NCBI GenBank assembly: GCA_025938055.1
Contig: JAICQC010000110.1
Coordinates: forward strand, 1-11,335
DNA length: 11,335 nt
Source: Anaerolineales bacterium
GTDB lineage: Bacteria; Chloroflexota; Anaerolineae; Anaerolineales; Villigracilaceae
Direction: 5' to 3'
Positions within the stretch are counted from its first letter, which is position 1. Each line of letters opens with the position of its first letter. A program made the position numbers and the translations under genes. Below the pieces are notes generated by a model that did no database searches, was not told where the DNA came from, and saw only the letters and a program-made list of their open reading frames with translations. Positions 1 to 7,904 of this stretch are shown here, one piece after another.

Positions 1-2307
1 AACCCTTCTCGATAACCTTGGAATATATAACCGCCAATGATATACCGGTAGAGAAGGCGAAGAATAGGAGAATTTGGATAGCGTTTTTCCAGAGTACTTA
101 CGAGTTGCTCTATGCTCCATAGAGCCGGGCGAGATGAGGCTATATAGCGGATTAATTTGCGGATGATCAGGCGGGGTGGATCCTGACGCCAGATAATTGG
201 TGTTTTGTCATAAAACATAGGAATATGAACGAGTAGTTCGGGATGTTTTTGGAAAAGCGTTACCGAGCGATAAGCAGCTACTTTCATGCGCTGCTTGAAA
301 CCATCCAGAGTGTCAGCCGAACGATCTCGGTGCCAACAAACGGCCTTGGCGCTTCGGAGAAATTTATAACCTTGACGATAGGCGCGATAAGTAAAGTCGA
401 GATCACACCACATACTGGAACCTGAGAATTCTAGAGACTGCATCATCCCAATCTCAAAATAAGCTTCACGCCTGAGAGCCATATTATTGCTGTGGATGTC
501 TCTGAATGGCAGTTCGGCAACAGGATTGGTGTGGTCTGAGCCATCACTTAAGTTTTCGGCAGATGCAGAATGAGTATAGTAAGCGCCTGAATCTAGCAGA
601 GTCTGTGAGGAGTGAGATGGGCGATGCGTATTTGTCCGCCAGAGATCCCATGTCCCGACCACAATCTTATCTTCCTCCATCGCCTGCGCTTGGATGAGGT
701 AGGTTAAGTAATCAGGCTCCACCAAGATATCGTCATCCAGAAAAACCAGTATATCTGCTTGACTTTGTTGGGAACCAACGTTGCGCGCTGCTGCATCACC
801 CTGATTGCTCTGCCGAACATAGCGCAGAGGGAAAGGAAATGATTCCGCCGTAATCTCCTGTGTCCCGTCTGTCGAGCCATCATCCACAATGATGACCTCG
901 AAGCGGGTGCTCGGATAGGTTTGTTGGGCGAGTGACTGTAGTGTTTCTCGGAGCGCAGCTTTGTGATTGTAGGTGGGAATAACGACGCTAACCATAGGCA
1001 GGGCGGGTGTGAGGAAGACCTCCTCCACAGCTTCAGCTTGACTCCCAATCTTGTTGGATGACGGATGGGCAACTTCCTGGAGGTAATTTTCAATCTCATC
1101 CATCATTCGAGTCACGGTAAATCTCTCGATGACGGTTTGCCGGCCGGCGTTTGCCAGCCTTCTACGCAATACAGGATCTTCAACGAGTCGGATAATTTTC
1201 TGAGCCAAATCCTCAGGATCACCGGGTGTGAACAGCAATCCATTTTCATCATCTTTTAGAATCTCAATTGTTCCACCTGTTGGAGTCGCCACTACGGCCA
1301 GACCTGAGATCATTCCCTCTAACACCATTCTTGAGAAGGGCTCCTCCCAGAGAGAGGGTAACAATAGTACGTCAAACTGCTGTAGTAACAGGGGCATTTC
1401 TTCTGGTTGCACATGCCCTAGAAAAGACACGTAATCGTCCAGCCCGGCTTGAGTCACAAGGCGGCGCAAATAGCTTTGGTAGTCCGCGGAGCCGGATCCG
1501 GCCAGACTCAATCTAATACTCCGCACGCCTTGATCAAATACGAGTTTTTTTAGTGCCTGAATGGATGTGTCCACCCCCTTCTCAGCCACCAGCCGACCCG
1601 CGTACAGCATATTAAAGACCTGATTGTCACCGCCAAGGTGGTGGTTATCTGGCTTGGTCGAATATCGTTGAGTGTCAATGCCAGTATGGATGACCCGGGC
1701 GTTTGCCACCGGGATCCCGGCTTCGACCAACCGCCTTCGAGTCGTAGCGCTGACACATATCGCGTGCTTAAAAGTCAAAAGGGGCCGCTGATTCTCTCTG
1801 GCCAGCAGTGCCAACGCTACTTGACCCAACACCTTTTTGGTCAGCTTGCTATACCAATTGCGTCCCGGGGCGCGCCAATAAAATTCGTGCTGGCTGGGTA
1901 AAGTTGGCCAGTATGTGGCAAATCGATAGACGACGTTGTCCGGATATTTGGCTTCAACCAAAGCCGCCAGCGACTGGGGCAGGTTCCACATGCCCCAGAT
2001 GAAGACGATATCCGGAGCAAACTGCTCAAGAACTCGATCAAAGCACCGTAAATTATGCTGTTCCCTTGCCTTTCGATGGGTAAAGAAAGTTAAACTGTGC
2101 CGCCAGGGAACTAAGTCCATCTCCAGATACAAGGATCGGTAAACTCCATCTATTTCCACAGGCACATTGTCGGTTCCATGCATGCTGGTCAAAACCAGCG
2201 TCGTATGGCCTCGCTTTATTAGGCCTTGGACTACTTGCTGACACGATTGGTCTTCTCCACCAGTTTCTTCAACCAGATAAAAGTTAGTGAGAAATAAAAC
2301 TCGCATT
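1..2307 (-). CDS. Two-domain GT4-GT2 glycosyltransferase, 3' end cut off by window, apparent frameshift at codons 9-10
   Basis: Predicted cytoplasmic sugar transferase joining two catalytic domains. Numbering is for the frame-corrected product, at least 768 residues. Domain 1 (about 1-415) is GT-B fold, family GT4: MRVLFLTNF start, GG loop at 16-17, FIWGMWNL near 102-109, AGRLVAEKG near 236-244 (donor-site Arg/Lys), and E322-x7-E330. Domain 2 (from 438) is GT-A fold, family GT2: SVVIPTYN at 440-447, VDDGS at 474-478, metal-binding D524-D525-D526, and an acceptor-side acidic motif WCDLD at 633-637. A start at 2307 gives close homology to the N-terminus of the neighbouring GT4, with a GGAAG-like ribosome site upstream. 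However, an extra T in the T5 run after codon AAC puts a TGA at 2269-2271. The body frame has no ATG, GTG or TTG before codon 39 (TTG) and 42 (ATG at 2183), too late for an intact Rossmann domain. It follows the paralogue 2331-3575 by 23 bases, so co-transcription is likely. Donor and acceptor sugars are unknown. The family calls are secure; functional status is not. Confidence 0.85.
2279..2283 (-). other. Probable +1 frameshift site in the GT4-GT2 gene (T5 run)
   Basis: The minus strand reads AAC TTT TTA TCT GGT TGA from codon 8. Removing one T gives AAC TTT TAT CTG GTT GAA, which continues as an open frame to the left edge and restores the expected N-F-Y start of a GT4 domain. The paralogue next door reads N-F-F at the same place. 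A five-base run is short for phase variation, so a fixed mutation or a base-calling error is more likely. Confidence 0.8.
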
Positions 2308-2330
2308 CGTCGTCTTCCGAGATCGATGAT

Positions 2331-3575
2331 CTACTCCTTTGAATTTGTAGTGAAACAATCCAAAAGGTAATCTTCGATTTGTTGCGCCATTCTGTTTAAG
2401 GTGAAATTTTCTAGAACGCTCTGGCGTCCCGCTTCGGCCAGACGACCACACAAGTCAGGATCGATGGTGAGCCGGGTAACCTGGTCCGCCAAACCATCCG
2501 CATCTTCAGGCGCAAATGTCAATCCGGTTTCGCCTTCCCTCAAAATTTCTGGAGTACCGCCGGTGGTCGTTCCAACCACGACTAAACCCGAGGCCATAGC
2601 CTCCTGTGTCATACGGGCAAGTGGTTCCTCGTAGATGGAAGGAAAAATGAGAACATCAAACTGCTGTAAGATGGCAGGCATTTCATCTTTTGAAACCGGC
2701 TTGTGGAAGGTCACTAAGTCATGTAAGCGCTCTCTCCCGACCAGGTCGCGTAAGAACGCCTCATAGTCAGGATGACCTGACCCCACCAGGGTCAGGGTGA
2801 TCTGATTTACCCTCTGTTCATTCACCAGCCTCGCCATTGCCTCGATAGCCGTGTGAACGCCTTTATGACGGACCAATTGGCCAGCATAGAGCAGTTTCAA
2901 ATGTCCAGTTCGATAATCTCGTTTGCGAACGTTCGGGAAGCGTTGAACATCTGTACCCCCATGAATAATACGAGCATGCCGGATAGGCAAACCTGTCTCA
3001 ACCAGAAGGTCGCGTACCCTGGCGCTAACACAAATCACCTGTTCGAGTTTCAAGTCAAGCTTACCCTCTTTGGCGAGTATTGACATCGCAACCTTGCCTA
3101 GAATTCTTTTTGGTACTTGCATAGGCCAGCCTCGGGCCGGTCCTTGCCAGTACGTGGTGTGCATGTCTACCGCCGAGGTCCAGTAGTCAGACAGGTAGTA
3201 AACCACGCGACCGGGTAGCAGTTTCTCAGCCAGAGCTGGCAGTGCTTTAGAAAGAGCCCACATACCCCAGACAAAGATTAGGTCCGGTGCGAAGTCGTTA
3301 ACAGTCTGTTCCAGAGTTGCCAAGTTTTCCCGGTACTGTTTTTTCCATCTGGTGAAAAAATGGAGCGGCTGGTAGTAAGTGAGATCTCCCTCAAGATGGA
3401 GAAGACGATATACATTCTGCTCGTTGGCAGGTGCTCTCGCCAGCTCATGGCGACTGGTTAGCACTCCAATCGTATGACCTCGCCCTGCCAAACGCTCTGC
3501 CACTTCGTGGCACCATTGGGTGTAGCCGCCCGGGCGGGCGGGGGGAAAGAAGTTCGAGAGAAAAAGGATCCGCAT
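2331..3575 (-). CDS. Glycosyltransferase family 4 (GT-B fold)
   Basis: Intact 414-residue protein of normal GT4 length, predicted to move a sugar from a nucleotide-sugar donor to a glycan acceptor at the cytoplasmic face. The N-terminal half has MRILFLSNF and a glycine loop (PGGYTQ, 15-20). FAPDLIFVWGMW lies near 95-106, ICVSA at 181-185 and HGGTD at 205-209. The C-terminal donor-binding half has AGQLVRHKG at 231-239, LVGSG at 263-267 and the family signature E317-x7-E325 (EPLARMTQE), followed by TTTGGTPEI. There is no signal peptide or membrane span. The ATG at 3575 is the first possible start because an in-frame TAG lies directly upstream (3576-3578); no strong ribosome site is visible. It is a paralogue of the N-terminal domain of the next gene (about 40% identical by eye), suggesting tandem duplication. 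Sugar specificity cannot be read from sequence. Confidence 0.93.
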   Translation of the reverse strand: MRILFLSNFFPPARPGGYTQWCHEVAERLAGRGHTIGVLTSRHELARAPANEQNVYRLLHLEGDLTYYQPLHFFTRWKKQYRENLATLEQTVNDFAPDLIFVWGMWALSKALPALAEKLLPGRVVYYLSDYWTSAVDMHTTYWQGPARGWPMQVPKRILGKVAMSILAKEGKLDLKLEQVICVSARVRDLLVETGLPIRHARIIHGGTDVQRFPNVRKRDYRTGHLKLLYAGQLVRHKGVHTAIEAMARLVNEQRVNQITLTLVGSGHPDYEAFLRDLVGRERLHDLVTFHKPVSKDEMPAILQQFDVLIFPSIYEEPLARMTQEAMASGLVVVGTTTGGTPEILREGETGLTFAPEDADGLADQVTRLTIDPDLCGRLAEAGRQSVLENFTLNRMAQQIEDYLLDCFTTNSKE

Positions 3576-3603
3576 CTAGCGTACCAGTCTGCTTCGCCTA
3601 TAC

Positions 3604-3639
3604 TCCCTCTCCCGAGTGCCACAAGCAGCCGGAGAGGGA
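3604..3639 (-). repeat. Inverted repeat (9-bp arms) between subtilase and GT4 genes
   Basis: The arms TCCCTCTCC (3604-3612) and GGAGAGGGA (3631-3639) are exactly complementary around an 18-base loop. They lie within the 97-base gap after the subtilase stop. On the minus transcript no U-tract follows, so it is not a typical intrinsic terminator. It may be a processed hairpin, a partial terminator or a dispersed genomic repeat. Nothing else recognisable is in this gap. Confidence 0.5.
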
Positions 3640-3673
3640 AGCGAGGCAAGGAACTGTTATCCGCAAGAACATG

Positions 3674-6121
3674 CTACGGGCCAATGTAGGTTGAGCGACG
3701 CGACTCAAAGGCGTCAAAGAAGTAAGCGCCCCGGGTGCCATTGTCTACCCCGCTGGCCGCGCCTAGGCGCACCTGATCGATACGACGCGTGTCATTGTCA
3801 ACGCCGGTCAAGTCCGCCCGCTGGACTCCATCAATCCAAAACGTCAGGCCGCCGTTATTGGCCCCGGGAGCGGTGGCGGCGTGCCAGTCCAGTTCAAGTG
3901 CGTGCGGTGCATCGCTGAGCGGGATCCAGCTCGTCGACGTCCATGCCTTGCGATCGTTCACCAATAATACCCGTATTTCATAACCTGTGGCTTGGAAGCG
4001 AAGCTCCAACTGGAGCACCTGTGTGGTCCCGCTGCCCGAGAACCCCTGGAATAGCAAGTGTGCATTGCCAGTGACCATGGGGATCGAGTTCGGATCGAAA
4101 TAGAAGCGCACGCGGTAGCGCGTTTCCCCAGCCGGGCTGTCGTCAATCACGACCAGGGTATTGTTGTCATCGACCACAGCCTGCAGTCCCTGGCTCCCGA
4201 TGAGTGCGGCACTCGGGCTGACACTCAAATCGCCGCTGTCAACCATGCTGGAGTCCCAGGCTGCCAGATTGCCATTTTCGAATCCGTCGGCAAATATAAG
4301 ATCGCTCGTGCCAGGGGTAAAGCTCGGTGTTGGCGTACTGGTTTGGGTGGCTGTTGCTGGTGGTTGACCCATCTGAGTGGCGGTTGCGGTCGGAGTACTC
4401 GTCCGGGTGGCTGTTGGTGTACGCGTCGCCTTGCCACTGGGCGGATTCGTGCTGGTTGGCGTTAGCGAAGGACCAAAGGTCTCTGTCGGCGTTGGGCTGC
4501 TCGTCTGGGAGTCCGTTGCTGTTGGTTGCCCGGTCTGGGTAGCAGTTGCGGTCGGAGTGCTCGTCCGGGTGGGTGTTGGCGTGCGCGTAGCCTTTCCGCT
4601 GCGGGTGTTGGTTGGCGTTGGCGAAGGCCCAGCGGTCGATGTTGACGTAGGCTCTGGAGGATTGAGCACTGCATTCAGCGCGGCAGCCGCATCCACGATG
4701 CCGATGCCGCATGTAGAGGTGGTGCAGCTGCTGCCGGCCGGGAAGGCGCGCGCGGTACTTTGAAGAATCTGAAGGCTTTGCGTGAAGTTGAGCGTTGGGT
4801 CAAGCGACGCCATCAGGGATAGGATGCCCGCAATGTGCGGCGCCGCCATACTTGTGCCCTGGTAATAAGCGTATGACGCAGTTCCAGGCGTTGTCAGCCC
4901 GGTATTCAAGGTAGACAGGACTCCGTTCTGCGGGGCTGGGCTGGGCGAGTTCGTGTTGGTTTCGCCTCCGGGTGCGCTGATTTCCACGGCGGAGCCGAAG
5001 TTGCTGTAAAACGTTCGGTTGCCATCTCGGTCTGTGGCGGCAACAGTCACCACGCCGTTGCAATTCCCCGGCTGGTGGTTTGCCGCGTTGGCGTTGCTGT
5101 TGCCAGCCGCGATAACGACAATCGCACCGGCGGCATTGATTGCGTTGATCGCGTTTTGGTACGAAGAGCCACAAGACCCAGGGCCGCCCAGACTCAAGTT
5201 AAGTACCTTAGCCGGGTTGGCATTTGCCGGCACTCCGAACACGGTCAACCCGGCAGCCCAGCGCATACCATCCACAATGTCGGAAGTGAAACCACCACAG
5301 CGCCCTAGTACACGTATGGGTACAATCGGCGATACCCAGTTAATGCCAGCCACACCGAAACCATTGTTACTGGCTGCCCCAATGGTCCCAGCCACATGCG
5401 TACCATGCCAACTACTGCTTTCAGCCGGCTCACCGGGGCCACACATGTTGGCTGTCACCCAATCGCCCGGATCATGCGGGTCACTATCACGTCCATTCCC
5501 GTCATTGGCGGTGGGCACATCCGCGATGAAGTCGTAGCCGCCGACCCAGCGTCCTGCGAGATCGGGATGGTCGGTAATGCCGGTATCAATGACAGCCACC
5601 CGGACGGCTGCCGAGCCGGTTGTAATCTCCCAGGCATCTGGCGCATTGATACCAAAGGCCTCATAGTAATGCCACTGCGAAGGATAAGAAGGGTCGTTAG
5701 GAACCAGCATGGGGCGCATGACGTAATCGGGCTCGGCATATTCAACGTCGGGCAGCGCTGCGAGTTTTCTGGCAATGGCATCGACTGAGGCAGACGACAT
5801 GCGGGCCGGCAGGCTCAACACATGTGCGTCGCCAGACATGGCTCGTTTGTAAGTTAGCGTTTCGCCCGACGCCGCGCTGAGGGAATTTATCTTGTCTGAC
5901 TTGATTTGCCCATTGCGGTCTGTGACATAGGCAGTGTCCCGATACTTGATAATGATCTGGCTCGTCGGTGAGTCCCCAGGGTCGATCTGGCGCTCAGGCG
6001 CGACCTCTGGGATGACACGGGAGCTCGCTATTGCTGAGTTGTACCGTCCTGTAGAAAGAGTCATCACCAGCAATAAGGCTCCAAAGATCAGGCGAAGCTT
6101 GAACAGTGCATGATTCTTCAT
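3674..6121 (-). CDS. Secreted subtilisin-like serine protease (S8) with Thr/Pro linker and C-terminal beta-rich module
   Basis: 815 residues. A signal peptide covers about 1-32 (KNHALFKLR, hydrophobic stretch, SAIA cleavage-like site). A prodomain of inhibitor-I9 type covers about 50-136 (SQIIIKYRD to VEYAEPDYVM) and should chaperone and inhibit the enzyme until cleaved. The peptidase domain covers about 150-487, with the full triad D179 (AVIDTG), H239 (SWHGTHVAG) and S424 (GTSMAAPH), plus oxyanion N341 (AAGNSN). A Thr/Pro-rich linker follows (about 490-605) containing two related copies of 54 and about 43 residues. The C-terminal module (about 608-815, ADGFENGNLAAW to TYIGP) looks like a concanavalin/LamG-type jellyroll; this module is known from other Chloroflexota secreted proteins. 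There is no sortase motif or C-terminal membrane span, so it is probably released or held by its module. Start ATG 6121 has a good GAGGTG ribosome site. Its G+C is far above that of the upstream GT-C gene. All catalytic residues are present, so activity is expected; the substrate is unknown. Confidence 0.96.
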   Translation of the reverse strand: MKNHALFKLRLIFGALLLVMTLSTGRYNSAIASSRVIPEVAPERQIDPGDSPTSQIIIKYRDTAYVTDRNGQIKSDKINSLSAASGETLTYKRAMSGDAHVLSLPARMSSASVDAIARKLAALPDVEYAEPDYVMRPMLVPNDPSYPSQWHYYEAFGINAPDAWEITTGSAAVRVAVIDTGITDHPDLAGRWVGGYDFIADVPTANDGNGRDSDPHDPGDWVTANMCGPGEPAESSSWHGTHVAGTIGAASNNGFGVAGINWVSPIVPIRVLGRCGGFTSDIVDGMRWAAGLTVFGVPANANPAKVLNLSLGGPGSCGSSYQNAINAINAAGAIVVIAAGNSNANAANHQPGNCNGVVTVAATDRDGNRTFYSNFGSAVEISAPGGETNTNSPSPAPQNGVLSTLNTGLTTPGTASYAYYQGTSMAAPHIAGILSLMASLDPTLNFTQSLQILQSTARAFPAGSSCTTSTCGIGIVDAAAALNAVLNPPEPTSTSTAGPSPTPTNTRSGKATRTPTPTRTSTPTATATQTGQPTATDSQTSSPTPTETFGPSLTPTSTNPPSGKATRTPTATRTSTPTATATQMGQPPATATQTSTPTPSFTPGTSDLIFADGFENGNLAAWDSSMVDSGDLSVSPSAALIGSQGLQAVVDDNNTLVVIDDSPAGETRYRVRFYFDPNSIPMVTGNAHLLFQGFSGSGTTQVLQLELRFQATGYEIRVLLVNDRKAWTSTSWIPLSDAPHALELDWHAATAPGANNGGLTFWIDGVQRADLTGVDNDTRRIDQVRLGAASGVDNGTRGAYFFDAFESRRSTYIGP
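4310..4600 (-). repeat. Duplicated Thr/Pro-rich linker inside the subtilase
   Basis: Two tandem copies start at S508 (base 4600) and S562 (base 4438), a period of 54 codons or 162 bases. Both open SGKATRTPT and share RTSTPTATATQ. The second copy is shorter and diverged (QMGQPPATATQ against QTGQPTATDSQ). This is an extended, probably glycosylated spacer between catalytic and C-terminal domains. It is a coding repeat, not CRISPR. Confidence 0.8.
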
Positions 6122-6129
6122 TGTTTATT

Positions 6130-6135
6130 CACCTC
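6130..6135 (-). promoter_or_regulatory. Ribosome binding site of the subtilase
   Basis: GAGGTG lies 8 bases before the ATG at 6121, which fixes the start just ahead of the signal peptide. The 136-base gap 6122-6257 holds only small imperfect hairpins; no convincing sigma-70 promoter or intrinsic terminator could be picked out in it. Confidence 0.7.
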
Positions 6136-6257
6136 TACGATTAATATGCCCGGCTATAACTGTTAAGTCTGAAAAATAAACCAATGCAAGCCTGGTGCAG
6201 GGCAATCACCTTTAATGGGTTAAGGACGGCTATGAGATACGTTCGCTAGAACTACGG

Positions 6258-7904
6258 TCATGGAACCGAGGAAAGTTGTGGCGATACCTGCCAGATCTGA
6301 ATCGACCGCCCCGTTTCGTCATTGAGTGGAAACGTCTGCACGACGGGGTAATCGGGTAGCGGATGATAGATCGAATAGTCAACGATGTAGTCAACCTTAT
6401 TTTCGACGAGGTAATCAGCCAGTGAAACCGAGCCGCGCAGGACGCGCTCATAATAATCAACGCTGTTGATAACACCGTCCAGGTTAATAAAGGTTCGATT
6501 GGAGAAAAAACTGAGTTGTCCGGCATTCCACGACGCAAAGACAGTATCTGGCGGAGAATTTTCCGCTATCCAAAGAGCAGTGTCATATCTTGCAGCATAT
6601 AAGCTTGAAGTAAAGTTTATGCTCCTCGCAAACATATATAAGGCGACGCCGAAGATGATTAAACTAAAACCAACGGGCGCCCATTTAGAAATATTGATGT
6701 GCTGTTTCGTCAATGCGGCCTGTCTAAAAGTAAATAGAGCGATCAGGGACCCGGTAACAATCCAAAAAATAAACGAAGGGGAACGGTACCAGATAAAGTA
6801 AGGCGCATATTCTACTTCGGATAGGGCAACGTAAAAATAATAAATTATCTCGCCGACCAACAGGCATGACCATAGGTTCAGGAAAACCCGGATCTCATTC
6901 GAGTGATCCCGTATCGCCACTCTAGCCAGGATTACAAGCAATATGCCTAAAACTCCAAGCAAAATCAGTGCAAGATTGGGGATACGGCCCTGGAGGATCG
7001 AAGGCATGCCCAAGGTGAAAACACTGACCAATTTGTCTATTGCTTCGATATCCGCCCCTCGGCCAGCGCCGCTCGTCTTGACCAAGGCGGAGACTGGCAG
7101 AAAAGAATCCCCCATGAGCCGAAAGACAGTTAATTGAGCGATCAGCCCGAGACCAGCAAAGAAACTTGAGCCAGCGATCGTTTTACCATATCTTTGCAAA
7201 AATAACCCTACGTTTTCTCGATAAGCATATGCCAGCATTCCCACGCAAAAAGTAAACAAAATGGCTGAGATCAGGCCCGAATCGAGTCGCGTCCATACAA
7301 CAAGAATGAGAACAACAGTTAACGCCCGGAAATTGGGCTTTTCGTTATTTTGAACTCGAATAAGAAATTCAACGATCTGCCATATGACACACCAGAATAA
7401 CAGGGCATGTAAGGAATTTTCCATGCCTATTGAATATATTCTAAAAGGAAGGCTTTGCAGCGCCCATAAGCTTGCCATGAACAACGCCAGAACCGGTTGT
7501 TTCAGAACTGCCCCTAATTTTAGGATAACTATGTAGCAAAGCCCATTTAGCAGAAAACTCACAGCTAAGGTCGCAAATAAAAGAACGGCTTTTGATTTTG
7601 CCAGCATCGAGAGCAAAAAAATGATGACAAACCATAACAGTTGTACGCCATTTGTCGTATGGAGACCATCAAACGTGACAAAGCCTAACATTTTTGCGTT
7701 CCACGCAGTCTGTAAATAGTAGTAGGTATCATCAATGATCAGTGAGATTGCAGCATACTCCATGCCTTTCGTGAGGAGGCTCACTTGGATGATGAATTGC
7801 ACTGCCGCTAAAATGACGATGATGAATGTAGCTTGCCTGAATGAAATGTTTTGACTCAACAGAAAATCTCCCGTTCTGAACCCCCAAAATGTATCTAGTC
7901 TCAT
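6258..7904 (-). CDS. Multi-spanning GT-C type membrane glycosyltransferase
   Basis: 548-residue integral membrane protein with roughly ten hydrophobic segments (first about 24-44, last about 409-426), then an external soluble tail of about 120 residues. The first outer loop has I57-D58-D59-T60 followed by YYYL, the acidic pair that serves as metal/catalytic site in GT-C enzymes using polyprenyl-phosphate sugars. GMEN (160-163) and WTRLDS (204-209) match conserved positions seen in such enzymes. The tail (WIAENSPPDTVFASWNAG, near 445-462, then FINLDGVINS) resembles that of ArnT/PMT-like membrane transferases. Predicted role: transfer of a lipid-linked sugar to a glycan or protein on the outer face of the membrane. 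Its ATG overlaps the stop of the propeller gene (ATGA) and has no Shine-Dalgarno sequence, so translation probably depends on coupling. G+C is low (about 40% in sampled lines). Donor and acceptor are unknown; the GT-C assignment is by pattern, not a named family hit. Confidence 0.8.
   Translation of the reverse strand: MRLDTFWGFRTGDFLLSQNISFRQATFIIVILAAVQFIIQVSLLTKGMEYAAISLIIDDTYYYLQTAWNAKMLGFVTFDGLHTTNGVQLLWFVIIFLLSMLAKSKAVLLFATLAVSFLLNGLCYIVILKLGAVLKQPVLALFMASLWALQSLPFRIYSIGMENSLHALLFWCVIWQIVEFLIRVQNNEKPNFRALTVVLILVVWTRLDSGLISAILFTFCVGMLAYAYRENVGLFLQRYGKTIAGSSFFAGLGLIAQLTVFRLMGDSFLPVSALVKTSGAGRGADIEAIDKLVSVFTLGMPSILQGRIPNLALILLGVLGILLVILARVAIRDHSNEIRVFLNLWSCLLVGEIIYYFYVALSEVEYAPYFIWYRSPSFIFWIVTGSLIALFTFRQAALTKQHINISKWAPVGFSLIIFGVALYMFARSINFTSSLYAARYDTALWIAENSPPDTVFASWNAGQLSFFSNRTFINLDGVINSVDYYERVLRGSVSLADYLVENKVDYIVDYSIYHPLPDYPVVQTFPLNDETGRSIQIWQVSPQLSSVP
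7901..7904 (-). promoter_or_regulatory. ATGA stop/start overlap (translational coupling)
   Basis: The TGA of the propeller gene (7901-7903) and the ATG of the GT-C gene (7902-7904) share bases. The sequence before the ATG (AACGCAAGCC) lacks a purine-rich ribosome site. Re-initiation by the terminating ribosome is the likely way the GT-C gene is translated, tying the two protein amounts together. Confidence 0.85.

Noticed and set aside
704..1099. Minus-strand open frame of 131 codons over the GT2 region
   Set aside because: It is the wrong frame. The neighbouring frame carries SVVIPTYN, VDDGS and LDDD and stays open to the left edge.
2184..2307. Taking ATG 2183 as the true start of the GT4-GT2 gene
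   Set aside because: It would remove the first beta-strand and glycine loop that the upstream codons clearly encode, so a frameshift explains the data better.
4310..4620. Repeats considered as a CRISPR array
   Set aside because: The repeats are in frame, code for Thr/Pro linker, are imperfect, and show no regular repeat/spacer pattern.
4058..5537. Several open frames of 70-172 codons on both strands over the subtilase
   Set aside because: They are shadows caused by high G+C and the Thr/Pro repeat. Their translations are low-complexity with no domain, and the subtilase frame has a full catalytic triad.
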